A stretch of 44,529 nucleotides of DNA from Bacteroidetes bacterium HGW-Bacteroidetes-17 (GCA_002840985.1 PHDM01000010.1:1-44529); one strand, 5' to 3'; numbered from the stretch's first letter, positions 26,658 through 36,347 are shown. Notes: generated by a model not told the origin, from the letters alone. Made by a program: numbers and translations.

Positions 26658-27816
26658 TGTTTACATTCTTAAAAGTCAATAATTTTTCTCGGTAATATTC
26701 ATACTGCTTCCTCCTCGCCGCTATCTCGGCAGGCAGCCCCACCGATATATCATTCACCAAAGCATCGAATTTATCCAATATGCCTACAATGCGTTCCTGT
26801 TCTGCCATGGGCGGAACAGGGATTTTGGCTTTTCTTAAACCAGGCGCGTTAATAGACGAAATTTTACCTGATGATATGTATCTTTTAATCTGAGAACGAA
26901 AAAGATTTGTTTGCAAATAATATGATACATATTTGGGGTTTAAACTATGCGAAAATGTAAAACAAGCATCGTGAATAACGATATCTGATTCACCTAACCA
27001 AGCAACACCATTTCCAATATCTTCAATGGTTTCGCCTGCTGAAACAATAATAACATCACCAGGATGAGCAACTCTAAGTTTTGCAGCTAATGCTGGTTCT
27101 AAATATGACTTGGACTCTTTTGCCCAGATTTTGTAATGAGTATACATTTCACCGTAATGTATGCAAGGAAAACCTTCTGCGACAATATCGTCTTTCACAA
27201 ATCTTCTCCCTCTGGTAAACTCTCCAACTTCCCCCAACATTTTCCATTCTACTTCTTCCCCCTCAAAACACAATAGTTGGTCTCTGTAATATTTGTATTG
27301 GGCGTGACGCGCCTCCAGCTCCGCCTCCAGCTCCGCCTCCAGCGATGTGAATTTGTCGAGGATGTTTACTATTTCTTGTTGAATAGGAAGAGGGGGTACT
27401 GGAATTTGAAATTTTGCAATACTTGAACCATGTACATGTGGAACACCGCTTCCTTTTTTTGTTGCATGAATTTTATCTTGGTTGCACTTCAAAAAGTAAT
27501 ATACATATCTTGTGATTAACGATTCTTTATCAGGATTTACAGAAAAAGAATCAGATAAGAAAACTGGAATCATCCAATAACTCACAAAACCAGCATATGC
27601 ACCAGACCCTGATATAGCAATCGTTTCACCAGACCGGTTAGGCATATTGTGGTAATATGAAGGTTTCTGACCTCCTGCAATTACAGGAACATTTCCATTC
27701 GTGACATCTTTCTGAGTTATAGAATTACCTCTTTGAAATTTACAAACCTCTGCCAATTTTTTAAACTCCACCCCATCGGGACAATGCTGATATATCAATT
27801 CTTCAATTTTACTCAT
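26650..27816 (-). CDS. hsdS: Type I restriction enzyme, HsdS specificity subunit
   Basis: A 388-aa protein with two target recognition domains (starts ~17-150 and ~200-340) and two conserved helical regions: PPLPIQQEIVNILDKF (~135) and PPMAEQERIVGILDKF (~340), each followed by a heptad helix ending in YKYYRDQLL and YEYYREKLL. The central helix carries LEAE repeats encoded by a 12-bp tandem repeat. It overlaps hsdM by 4 bp (ATGA). The target sequence cannot be read. Confidence 0.95.
   Translation of the reverse strand: MSKIEELIYQHCPDGVEFKKLAEVCKFQRGNSITQKDVTNGNVPVIAGGQKPSYYHNMPNRSGETIAISGSGAYAGFVSYWMIPVFLSDSFSVNPDKESLITRYVYYFLKCNQDKIHATKKGSGVPHVHGSSIAKFQIPVPPLPIQQEIVNILDKFTSLEAELEAELEARHAQYKYYRDQLLCFEGEEVEWKMLGEVGEFTRGRRFVKDDIVAEGFPCIHYGEMYTHYKIWAKESKSYLEPALAAKLRVAHPGDVIIVSAGETIEDIGNGVAWLGESDIVIHDACFTFSHSLNPKYVSYYLQTNLFRSQIKRYISSGKISSINAPGLRKAKIPVPPMAEQERIVGILDKFDALVNDISVGLPAEIAARRKQYEYYREKLLTFKNVNNG
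27311..27343. repeat. 12-bp tandem repeat in the hsdS central helix
   Basis: The unit GCCTCCAGCTCC occurs at 27311-27322 and 27323-27334, with nine bases of a third copy at 27335-27343. It encodes LEAE-LEAE-LEAR in the linker helix. In the EcoR124 family, copy number of a comparable 4-residue repeat sets the spacer length of the bipartite target. It is locally GC-rich and could change by slippage without a frameshift. Confidence 0.8.
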
Positions 27817-29375
27817 ATTCTACCTCCTTCCAAATCGGCAACTATCTCATCAATAGCCGTGCGGAGTTTATTTTGGCGTATAACAATTTCGGCAATGTGG
27901 GCATTGAGTTTTTTAATATCTACTTCTACTGTGGTATTTTCCTGTTCTACATAACTGCTTACGGCAATGTTGTAATCATTTTCCGCAATATCGTTGTTAA
28001 GTACAAGTTTTGCAAAGTGGTCTTCATTTTTACGAACAATAAAAGCGTTCAGTATCCGCTTGCGATTATCTTCCGAAAGCTTGTTTTTATTGCCGCCACG
28101 CACAAACTCGGCAGAGGCATCGATAAAAAGGGTGGCATTGTCTTTTTTGCTCTTTTTGATAACAATTATACAGGTGGCTATGGGTGTACCAAAGAACAAA
28201 TCGGGCGGTAACTGAATAACAGTATCTATATAATTGTTATCAACTAAGTATTTTCTGATTTTTTGTTCTGCACCACCACGGTACAAAACTCCCGGAAACT
28301 CAACAATGGCAGCTGTACCAGAGGTGGAAAGCCAGGAAAGTATGTGTAGGGTAAATGCAAGGTCAGCTCTGCTTTTGGGTGCCAGCACTCCAGCAGGTGA
28401 AAAACGGGGGTCATTAATTAAAAGTGGATTGGCATCGCCTTCCCATTTAATTGAATACGGTGGATTGGAAACAATGGCATCGAATGGTTCATCGTCCCAA
28501 TGTTTAGGTTCTGTTAGGGTATCACCGTGGGCAATGTCGAATTTCTCGTAATTAATGTCGTGCAAAAACATGTTGATACGGCAAAGGTTGTAGGTGGTAA
28601 TATTTACCTCCTGCCCATAAAATCCTTGCCTTACATTTTCTTTACCCAATACTTTAGCGAATTTCAACAATAAAGAACCAGAGCCACAAGCAGGGTCATA
28701 CACTTTATTCACCTGTTTTTTACCAAATACCGTCATTTCGGCAAGTAATTCGGATACTTCCTGCGGGGTGAAAAATTCGCCTCCCGATTTACCTGCATTG
28801 CTTGCGTACATGGTCATCAAAAACTCGTAGGCATCGCCAAAAATATCGTTGGTGTTGTCCTGATAATCGCCTAACTGTAAACCACCGATTGAGTCAATGA
28901 TTTTAACTAAAGTTTCATTTCGTTTTTGTACTGTTGAACCGAGTTTGTTGCTGTTTACATCAATATCGTCGAATAAGCCACGCAAATCATCTTCGCTATC
29001 AGTACCCTTAGCAGAATTTTCGATATTCTTGAAAACATTGCTCAATGTTTCATTGAGATTGGCATCATTCTTAGCTTTATGCCTCACATTCTCAAATAAC
29101 TCCGAAGGCAGAATATAAAAACCTTTTTCTTTGACTGTGTCAGCTCTCCCAAATTCGGCATCTTTGTCAGAAATTTTGGTGTAATCGAAATCTTTGTTGC
29201 CGGTTCTATATTCCTCTTTATTGATATATAAAGTAAGGTTCTCGGAAATAAACCTGTAAAATAACATGCCCAGCACATACGATTTGAAATCCCAGCCATC
29301 AACACTGCCTCTTAAATCGTTAGCTATCTGCCATATTGTGCGGTGTAACTCTTCGCGTTCTTTTTCTTTAGTCAT
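27813..29375 (-). CDS. hsdM: Type I DNA methyltransferase, HsdM subunit
   Basis: A 520-aa N6-adenine methyltransferase: N-terminal helical HsdM domain (~1-150), GEFFTPQEVSELLAEM (~200), motif I DPACGSGSLLLKF (~225) and motif IV SNPPYSIKW (~300). It methylates the target in the HsdM2S complex and protects host DNA. It is the first hsd gene; a 70-bp gap separates it from the upstream 271-aa gene on the same strand. Confidence 0.95.
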   Translation of the reverse strand: MTKEKEREELHRTIWQIANDLRGSVDGWDFKSYVLGMLFYRFISENLTLYINKEEYRTGNKDFDYTKISDKDAEFGRADTVKEKGFYILPSELFENVRHKAKNDANLNETLSNVFKNIENSAKGTDSEDDLRGLFDDIDVNSNKLGSTVQKRNETLVKIIDSIGGLQLGDYQDNTNDIFGDAYEFLMTMYASNAGKSGGEFFTPQEVSELLAEMTVFGKKQVNKVYDPACGSGSLLLKFAKVLGKENVRQGFYGQEVNITTYNLCRINMFLHDINYEKFDIAHGDTLTEPKHWDDEPFDAIVSNPPYSIKWEGDANPLLINDPRFSPAGVLAPKSRADLAFTLHILSWLSTSGTAAIVEFPGVLYRGGAEQKIRKYLVDNNYIDTVIQLPPDLFFGTPIATCIIVIKKSKKDNATLFIDASAEFVRGGNKNKLSEDNRKRILNAFIVRKNEDHFAKLVLNNDIAENDYNIAVSSYVEQENTTVEVDIKKLNAHIAEIVIRQNKLRTAIDEIVADLEGGRI

Positions 29376-29445
29376 TATATATTTGATTTTGTTAATTGTG
29401 TTTTATTAAAGAAAATCCCTTTTGTTTGGAACACAATAAGAATGT

Positions 29446-30261
29446 TTAAAAATTCAGTTTGAGTTGATGTTCAACCTTTGGGTGAAATGTCCCAATAATT
29501 ATGAATGGATTTGGAGCAACAAGATGATGAACTTTCGTTGTACCTAAATAAAAATACAAATCTTTTGTTTTCGCAAAGTCATCCCAATATTTTTTCCTAA
29601 CATCATCACATGCTGCTTTTTCATTACCACCATGTCTTTCTAAACAATTCCAATACAATGCACCTAACTCCCAATCCTCATTCATAAGAGTGCATTTTCT
29701 CCCATTCACATCAGAAAATACGAAGCTGAATTTATAAGGAAGTTTTCTAACAACTTCAAAATTCCTTTTTTCTTCAAATAATTTACCTTGCAATAGAGCT
29801 GCCTTTTGTTTTTTACTCCATTCACGGGAGCAAGGTTCATAAATAAAATCAATAAATTTTGTAGGTTTAAAAATAGCCAATGAAGTATATTTCCCTTTTG
29901 TTTTAGCTTCTGAGATAAGTAAGTCAAGGTTAGTATAAATGTTTTTCAAAACTATTTTTTTTCTTTTCTCCCAATTGTTTTCTGTTCCAATTTTTCCATG
30001 AAAAGTTATAATATCATCAGAATCGATATTTACAGGCCGATAACTTTCTAATCTGAAATCACTGGTATTTCTAACCAAATCCATTTCTATCCAATTGTAT
30101 TTTTGATATTGGTTATTGTAATCCAATTTTCTAAACGGAATGGGATAAATTCTTACCCAATTACCTTCTTCATCTATTCCAGCAGTACAAACGAGTTCGT
30201 CATATTTGGAAGAAATTGATGGATACGTTTTTACGGTAATTAGAATTTTTCTTTTGGGCAT
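29446..30261 (-). CDS. Uncharacterised protein coupled to DUF488 gene
   Basis: A 271-aa soluble protein with no signal peptide. I do not know a named domain. Recognisable stretches are ILITVKTYPSIS at the start, TAGIDEEGNWVRIYPIPFR (~27-46), and a C-terminal FYLGTTKVHHLV with PFIIIGTFHP. A CDDVRKKYWDDF segment lies near 225. It overlaps the start-stop of the DUF488 gene by one base (30261), so both are translationally coupled and probably act together. Position upstream of hsdM suggests co-transcription with the type I R-M genes. Confidence 0.6.
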   Translation of the reverse strand: MPKRKILITVKTYPSISSKYDELVCTAGIDEEGNWVRIYPIPFRKLDYNNQYQKYNWIEMDLVRNTSDFRLESYRPVNIDSDDIITFHGKIGTENNWEKRKKIVLKNIYTNLDLLISEAKTKGKYTSLAIFKPTKFIDFIYEPCSREWSKKQKAALLQGKLFEEKRNFEVVRKLPYKFSFVFSDVNGRKCTLMNEDWELGALYWNCLERHGGNEKAACDDVRKKYWDDFAKTKDLYFYLGTTKVHHLVAPNPFIIIGTFHPKVEHQLKLNF

Positions 30262-31142
30262 TATAAATGTATTATGGGAATTTTGAGATCCAATGAATGA
30301 ACAGCATCTGCTACTTTGGTTCTATGACATTGTTTTGGTAATGCTTCATAGCAGGTTAATGCAACTCTCCCATAAGTTTTTATTAAATTGTGGATAAGCA
30401 TTATTTCTTTTTGTTGATTTGGAAGAACTTCCTTTTCATAATCAACAAATAGATTGTCATAGTCATTCTGAGTGATAAGATTTTTTCTTTTTTCGCTGAT
30501 AATCCCTAATTCAGGTAAATGAATATATTTTATGTTAACTGATTCACATGCATTTTGTAAAGTTCTTTTAGCAAATCCATATTTTCTACTTAATGGATTT
30601 TTTCTAACATCACAAAGAATTTTTATGTTTTGTTGAATTAATGTATTTAAGTATTTTTCAATGCTTTTTCCTTCATAACCAATTGTAAAAATTCCTTCGG
30701 TTGTTGTTTGGGGTTTAAATCTATTTACTATTTGAGTTTCCTTTTCGTTTAAATATTTAGAAACGATTTCACTATTAATAGCAAAGTATGGATAATTTAA
30801 ATATACTTGTCTGATTAATTCTTCAGTTGAGAAATTGTCGATCTGTTGTTTTAATTTTGATAGAGTTTTTCTGTCAATTTCATTTAAGGTATTAATAAAA
30901 TTTGCATAATCAATATTAATTTTCCAATTTCTTGTATTTGCTAAATAACCTTCTTTTATCAAAGAATTTTTATCAGCCATTGCTTGAAAAGAAAAGCAAC
31001 CATATTTGTAAGGCACAAAATCATATTTTCTGTCTATTTGCTTTTCAGAAAACAGGAATAATATTTTTTGAAAATCAGTTGCATTTATTTCACGACCAAA
31101 TAATTCAACAATAGCAAGTAATATTTTTTTTCTATATAACAT
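30261..31142 (-). CDS. DUF488 protein with N-terminal winged-helix (Panacea/SocA-like) domain
   Basis: A 293-aa protein of two parts. Residues ~1-130 resemble the Panacea/SocA-like antitoxin fold (FQKILFLFSEKQ, then DFVPYKYGCFSFQ). Residues ~150-293 are DUF488: FTIGYEGKSIEKY, CDVRKNPLSRKYGF, HLPELGI, and the terminal ALTCYEALPKQCHRTKVAD with paired Cys. DUF488 has no settled biochemical role. A minus-strand -7 box (TATATTTG) lies 39 bp upstream of its start, so it probably leads an operon through the 271-aa gene into hsdMSR. Confidence 0.7.
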   Translation of the reverse strand: MLYRKKILLAIVELFGREINATDFQKILFLFSEKQIDRKYDFVPYKYGCFSFQAMADKNSLIKEGYLANTRNWKINIDYANFINTLNEIDRKTLSKLKQQIDNFSTEELIRQVYLNYPYFAINSEIVSKYLNEKETQIVNRFKPQTTTEGIFTIGYEGKSIEKYLNTLIQQNIKILCDVRKNPLSRKYGFAKRTLQNACESVNIKYIHLPELGIISEKRKNLITQNDYDNLFVDYEKEVLPNQQKEIMLIHNLIKTYGRVALTCYEALPKQCHRTKVADAVHSLDLKIPIIHL

Positions 31143-31180
31143 TAATAATTTCTTCTATCAGAATGTTTATTTATTAATTT

Positions 31181-31188
31181 CAAATATA
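31181..31188 (-). promoter_or_regulatory. -7 box upstream of the DUF488 gene
   Basis: TATATTTG on the minus strand matches the Bacteroidota consensus TAnnTTTG. The predicted start is about 30-35 nt before the ATG at 31142. A -33 TTTG is not found at the usual spacing, so this is a tentative call. Confidence 0.4.
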
Positions 31189-31267
31189 GCAATTTAATAG
31201 ATTCGTAATTTCTTAAATTTCTACTAAACTGACTTATTTTGGTCTCAAGGACTTGACTAATTTTCTT

Positions 31268-32548
31268 TTAATTACAATTAAACACATCTCCATCATGCAG
31301 CGAAATAATAGCTTGATCGTGAAATATTTCTTTAAACTTATTAGGGGCTTCTGTGTGAATAGGAATAATGCCATATTTGGGCTTAATTATCTCAAAAACC
31401 ATCTTTAATGTTTCTACATCGGCATGTCCGCTTGTGTGCTTGTACTCAATTTTATACGGCTCAAAAAATTTATATAAAGATTCATTAAAAGCTGGCTTTT
31501 TATTATCTAAATAGCCATCCCACATTGAATAAAATATTTTTGTTTCGTCTGATTTAGCGTATTCGTCTATGAGTGGTTTAAATGCATCAGTTGAGCGAAC
31601 AAGCATGCAGAACCCTCTTTTCTCTAAAAACGGTTTTAGATTTCCCTTAAAGGAAAATGGATTTTGTCTTTGACGCTTCAAGTCAAAGAAACGACCAATA
31701 GGATTTGTTGTTTGGTCGTAATCTATATCGTAAAAAGGAGTGTACTGCTTATGATTTTGGGAAACAATTTTTAGAATCTTTGTTTGATAATTATCGCAAA
31801 CAAAACAACGCTTTGCATTTTTTGAGGCGTGATACAATGCAAATATTCTATCTATGTTAGTAGTAGAAACTAAAACAAAGTTGTATTTGTTTTTTCTGAA
31901 TTGCAATTCAAAATCCTTTTGTAATTCTTGTTCTGTTTTGATTGTAGCATTTGGACGTTGAATATTTGAACCTTCAGAAATTATGTAATCAATGTTTTTG
32001 GCATAGCTTTTTAGCGTTGGAATAAGTCCTTTGCTTCTAAAACCATGTCCGCGAAAATCGCCCGTATGAAGTATTCGTTTGTTATCTGCCTCGACAATAA
32101 ACATGTAAGCATCAAAAGCGGAATGGTCAATAAATAATGGCGTAACGGTAATTTTTCCGATTCTTATTTTTTGTAATTGTTCAAAAGTGTTGATTGTCTT
32201 AATACGATTAACAATTCTTTTGTGTTTTTCTGACTCGTTTGGGTTTGGAATATGAGATAATCTACTTTCGAGACAATTAAAAATTTCGAGTGCTGTTTTC
32301 CCAACGTATATTGGAATATCAGCAATAGTATCGCAAATCTTTCCAATATGGTCGCCATGATAGTGAGTTATGAATAATGCACTTTTTGAAACATCGCCAT
32401 AAGTTAATCCATCAATTGGTTTCAATTCTTTATTCTCCATTCCTGGCAATTGCTCACCAAAGTCAATAAAAATTCGGTAACCGCCACTTTCAATTTCGGT
32501 TACGCATCCTCCTATTTGATTTGTTCCTCTATGTATTGTTAGTTTCAT
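31268..32548 (-). CDS. Beta-CASP-type metallo-beta-lactamase hydrolase (RNase J-like)
   Basis: A 426-aa protein with the MBL zinc motif THYHGDHIG (~60), HTGDFRGHG (~158), a central insertion (~190-340), and beta-CASP-like motifs SGHADVETLK (~374) and IIPIHTEAPNKF (~396). These match the RNase J/CPSF73 family of nucleases, at shorter length and without the C-terminal oligomerisation domain of RNase J. It starts 3 bp after the PD-(D/E)xK gene and ends the CHAT operon. A nuclease effector role is inferred. Confidence 0.85.
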   Translation of the reverse strand: MKLTIHRGTNQIGGCVTEIESGGYRIFIDFGEQLPGMENKELKPIDGLTYGDVSKSALFITHYHGDHIGKICDTIADIPIYVGKTALEIFNCLESRLSHIPNPNESEKHKRIVNRIKTINTFEQLQKIRIGKITVTPLFIDHSAFDAYMFIVEADNKRILHTGDFRGHGFRSKGLIPTLKSYAKNIDYIISEGSNIQRPNATIKTEQELQKDFELQFRKNKYNFVLVSTTNIDRIFALYHASKNAKRCFVCDNYQTKILKIVSQNHKQYTPFYDIDYDQTTNPIGRFFDLKRQRQNPFSFKGNLKPFLEKRGFCMLVRSTDAFKPLIDEYAKSDETKIFYSMWDGYLDNKKPAFNESLYKFFEPYKIEYKHTSGHADVETLKMVFEIIKPKYGIIPIHTEAPNKFKEIFHDQAIISLHDGDVFNCN

Positions 32549-32551
32549 TTT

Positions 32552-33538
32552 TTATAAAGAGGTTTGAAAATCAGTCAATTGTTTTCCGTCGTATTTGAAA
32601 TATATATAATGGCATTCAACTTTATCATCTCCGATTAGATAAGTCTGCTTTTCGAACGATTTATCTGGATTATCATCAGGCATAGCACAAACAGCACGAA
32701 TTGTTAGATGTTTAGGTATTCCACCCGTAAAACCAAATATTTTATACCAATCTTTCCCACAATTTGAGCGTAAAAGTTCACGGATAAATACAGCGTATTG
32801 AATACCCTGTTTTAGTGCATCTTTGGGCGGTTCTTTAGAATTGTTCTCGTCTTTAACCTCAATTACGGTCAAATATGTAGCATGCCCTTTCCCTGTTCTC
32901 GAAAAAATATCAATTCCACCACCACTATGTTTGGCATATGTTAATTCTTTATGGTCACTTGCACTTATTGGTGTTGGCATTCCAAATCTCACACCAGAGA
33001 TTTTTATTGGCTGAATACCAGTAATTTGCTTGTTCTTGCTATTTCGTTTTGAAAACTCTGACAATAGTAAATTTTCAACATTATGTTCTTCATTCTTTTT
33101 ATTATTATCATTACGCGAATAGGTTCTATTCTTGAAAAACTTTCTGAATTCACTTGCACCAGTTTCTTGCCAAGCAATGTCATTCAATTGTATGTTGCAA
33201 TTAAAATAACGCAGATTCTTGTCATCCTGCTTTTTTGTAGATATGGTGACAATATCCTTGTTTACTTTTAATGTTGCTACACTTTGTCCACGATACCTAA
33301 CATCTAATAATAGCTTCAATTTTGCATTTTTTGCATTTGAAGTTGAAATATAGAAATAGAGTGGTGGGAATTCATTAAATTTACTTCTATTTAATTTGAT
33401 AACATCAAGATTTGCAAGCAAATTTTCAGCGTATCCATTATATCGTTCCAACCATTCAGAATTTTCTGAAAGCAGTTTTTGTGCTTCGTTGATTATTACA
33501 TCAATATTCATCATATGTCTTATTTCTTTGGCGGGCAT
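32552..33538 (-). CDS. PD-(D/E)xK nuclease-like protein
   Basis: A 328-aa protein not known to me by name. The C-terminal half shows a nuclease core: ENLLLSEFSKR helix, GGGIDIFSRTG with Asp near 209, LTVIEVKDEN with E-x-K near 226-228, then QGIQYAVFIREL, the Q-x3-Y/F helix typical of the fold. The N-terminal ~150 residues are alpha/beta without a motif I recognise. In-frame Met codons at residues 9 and 10 are alternative starts. It lies 6 bp after the CHAT gene and 3 bp before the MBL gene. Confidence 0.65.
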   Translation of the reverse strand: MPAKEIRHMMNIDVIINEAQKLLSENSEWLERYNGYAENLLANLDVIKLNRSKFNEFPPLYFYISTSNAKNAKLKLLLDVRYRGQSVATLKVNKDIVTISTKKQDDKNLRYFNCNIQLNDIAWQETGASEFRKFFKNRTYSRNDNNKKNEEHNVENLLLSEFSKRNSKNKQITGIQPIKISGVRFGMPTPISASDHKELTYAKHSGGGIDIFSRTGKGHATYLTVIEVKDENNSKEPPKDALKQGIQYAVFIRELLRSNCGKDWYKIFGFTGGIPKHLTIRAVCAMPDDNPDKSFEKQTYLIGDDKVECHYIYFKYDGKQLTDFQTSL

Positions 33539-33544
33539 TTAATG

Positions 33545-36031
33545 TTAAATAGTATTAGTCTTCAGATTTGGGTTTCCGTACAAATGCAAACAGGCCCAAG
33601 CTGCTGGTGTAGGATACTTCTCATATACTTTCATGTTAGCATTGAACATTGACTCCGATATAGTTAAGCCTACATCAAGAGATTTTAAAAACTCCGGTAG
33701 CCAGTACCGGGGAATGGTAACATCTAAAGCCCAATAAGGGGCAATAACGGCCTCGTAGCCCTGAGCAATAAATCTCTTGACCATTGAGGTAACATTGTTT
33801 CTGAAAAACTCGGTTTTCATTGAGCCGGAATAGCACACAAAGAATATCAGAATTTTCCCTTTCCCAATGACGGTGTTAAGGTTATACGTAGGATGATCTT
33901 CTTGAAATACTATTTGAGTTTCAGAAATGTTCTTTGCCCCATGAGAACAAACAATATTGATGTCGGCTGAAAGAGGTCTTGCTAATTCTAATTGCTGGAA
34001 TATTTCAAAGGCATTTCCCTGTAATGTATTCTCAATGCCACTATATAACCAGTTTAATTTAATATCTCCGCTTTCAACAGGAATCCAAATGGATTTACTA
34101 TAAGTTGCCGGTAATGGAGCAACACCATTTGTTTGAAGCAACCATTCCGTTGAAAGAACGTTGGTTACAGGAATATGTTTGGCTATGAAATCACCCTTTT
34201 CATTTAGAAATAGATTGTGAGGATATTTGGACAACTCCATGTCCTTTACAATGTAAATTTTCTCTGCCTTTTCAGCAACTGGTAATTTGGCTATACTTAG
34301 TTTCTTCGTAACCTCTTTCTCTTCTTCTGCAAATTCTTCAGGTGATATCTGCCTTACTTCTCCTTTATCTTTTACTGCATCGTCAAAGGTAAGATCAGCG
34401 AAATAATTGCTATTAAGTAATTCTTTGAACACATCATAATTCCAGCCGCTTAATGATGAAAAAGAGTATTCGCTGTTATATAGTTGAAGCTGATATAATT
34501 TCCCTTCTGAAAATGCCAGCCAGTTCATAGATGTGTTTGGGCTAACAGGCAATGCTTTTATAAATTCATCATTGTCCTCGTAAAGCGTTTCTATGCTGTC
34601 AACATTTACTTCTGGCAATATCAGGGGTGCAAGTTCTTTTGATTCCTTTTGCTTGAATAGTATGCTATAATCGGACTTTAGCATCATTGATAGTAGAAAT
34701 GCGGATGCATCCTTTTTCTTTGTACTATATTCAATTAGGCGACTTGAAATCCTAATCGCACTTTCATTATCATAAACAAAGTCAGTAGAATTTCGTGTTT
34801 CATTCAGTTTAACCAGGGATTCTTTCAAATGCTTTTTCAGGTCTTCGGAATCTGCTTCGATAACATCCTTATATTTTTTCACAGAATCTGCTGGAACTAT
34901 TATTTCAAAGATGCTAAGGAAAAAACCAAAGCCTGCATCACTAAAATCTGCCGTTGGATAAAGCCTTCTCACATTGTACAACGTCAAGAGCCACGGCAAT
35001 GCTTCATTCACTCCACCTGCCAGTATTTTCTCTCTTTCCTTGTGCATGTAATCCAATAGCTTCGATGGCAAAGAAGGCTCCATCATCATCAGCAATAAGG
35101 TAAAATAGCTGTGGTCGAGTGATCTCCTTTCATAGTTGAGGAAGTTTAATTCGACAGGTACTTCACTATATATCTTTGCTGCCCATGGATGGAGCTTTAC
35201 ATTTCTAAAAAATTTTATGCCTTGCCAAACGACTTCCTTGACAAACTTTTCGGAATATGGAGGTTTCTTTGTCAGAATGCAGGTTAAACTAAGATTAGCA
35301 TACAGTAAAGAAGCATGAATGCTGCCAACATTTGAATATAAGCGGAACGAATTGAAATAACCTATTTCTGGGAAGCCATCCTTAAAAGACGATATTATCA
35401 CTTCTTCTGCTATATCACGTCCTGACTGATAATATTCCGAAGAGGTTAACCTATCAATAATCAATCCTACTGCATGGTAAAATAATTCTGCATGTTTAAG
35501 TGAGCCCAATATTTGCCGTAAAAAGGTAAACTGCATCATAGTAACATCAACCATATCTTTATTCCAATTCAATTGCTTGGAATCAGATTGAAGTTTACCG
35601 ATGATAAGAGCCGCCATCTCTCTTTTGTCCTCATCAGATAGTGTTGAAATATCAAAGTTTTCTTCAGACAATCTTTGCTGATTATTTTTTGAATAAGAAG
35701 CTTCAAAAATCGGCTTCATCTTTTCAAGCGTATCATCATCCGCATCATGATCCATTATGGACAGGTCGAAGAAACTGAACTGTTTTGTGTCCATAAGCTG
35801 CTCATACAACTCAAAGAACAACAGAATGGAATAAGAAACTGAGTGTTCGCTATTGGTTTCTAAACTCGATAAGAACTTTGGTACATGCTTCCTGTACTCT
35901 GAATAATCATTAGCCATCCCAGATAGGATTTCTCGATATAATCTTTTTAGTTCATTTTCATGGCTGTGATGACCGTTAAGTCGCTCATCGGTCATCTTGT
36001 GATGAAAGTCGTGTACTATTTTCTCATCCAT
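33545..36031 (-). CDS. Large CHAT-domain (caspase-like) protein
   Basis: An 828-aa protein. Residues ~1-550 are predicted almost entirely helical (repeat-like, without clear TPR consensus). The C-terminal ~180 residues show a CHAT protease fold: catalytic His in NIVCSHGAKN (~695) and catalytic Cys in FFVCYSGS (~731), followed by a YEAVIAPYWALD segment and YGNPNL near the end, which is the typical close of CHAT domains. CHAT proteases act in type III-E CRISPR, gasdermin activation and other defense. Here it is the first gene of a three-gene operon with two nuclease-like proteins, preceded by a good promoter. Confidence 0.8.
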   Translation of the reverse strand: MDEKIVHDFHHKMTDERLNGHHSHENELKRLYREILSGMANDYSEYRKHVPKFLSSLETNSEHSVSYSILLFFELYEQLMDTKQFSFFDLSIMDHDADDDTLEKMKPIFEASYSKNNQQRLSEENFDISTLSDEDKREMAALIIGKLQSDSKQLNWNKDMVDVTMMQFTFLRQILGSLKHAELFYHAVGLIIDRLTSSEYYQSGRDIAEEVIISSFKDGFPEIGYFNSFRLYSNVGSIHASLLYANLSLTCILTKKPPYSEKFVKEVVWQGIKFFRNVKLHPWAAKIYSEVPVELNFLNYERRSLDHSYFTLLLMMMEPSLPSKLLDYMHKEREKILAGGVNEALPWLLTLYNVRRLYPTADFSDAGFGFFLSIFEIIVPADSVKKYKDVIEADSEDLKKHLKESLVKLNETRNSTDFVYDNESAIRISSRLIEYSTKKKDASAFLLSMMLKSDYSILFKQKESKELAPLILPEVNVDSIETLYEDNDEFIKALPVSPNTSMNWLAFSEGKLYQLQLYNSEYSFSSLSGWNYDVFKELLNSNYFADLTFDDAVKDKGEVRQISPEEFAEEEKEVTKKLSIAKLPVAEKAEKIYIVKDMELSKYPHNLFLNEKGDFIAKHIPVTNVLSTEWLLQTNGVAPLPATYSKSIWIPVESGDIKLNWLYSGIENTLQGNAFEIFQQLELARPLSADINIVCSHGAKNISETQIVFQEDHPTYNLNTVIGKGKILIFFVCYSGSMKTEFFRNNVTSMVKRFIAQGYEAVIAPYWALDVTIPRYWLPEFLKSLDVGLTISESMFNANMKVYEKYPTPAAWACLHLYGNPNLKTNTI

Positions 36032-36230
36032 TACTAAATCTTAAATTCAGGAGGGTTCTGTTTGCCTTGCACATAACTAGTATATATGTGGTCCATTATG
36101 AACTATATCTAACCATTTGCATGGACTGTGTTCTTTTTAGTGTTTTATAAATTTCGAAAAATCATCTATTGCTATTTGTTTTTTAGGGAGTATGAAAACA
36201 AACTCATTCTGTTTAAATCGAATGTAATAT

Positions 36231-36262
36231 CAAATATACGGAAATTGTTTGAATGTGACAAA
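36231..36262 (-). promoter_or_regulatory. Promoter of the CHAT operon, Bacteroidota type
   Basis: On the minus strand -33 TTTG (36259-36262) and -7 TATATTTG (36231-36238) are 20 nt apart, the same geometry as the tRNA promoter in this window. The leader to the ATG at 36031 would be about 190 nt. Confidence 0.65.
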
Positions 36263-36347
36263 AGGTTAAAAAATGTAATGAGCATAAGGTTAATCACTTC
36301 ATTTAGAGGAAAATCCTTCTCCAATCTGAATAATTTTCCCCATATCT

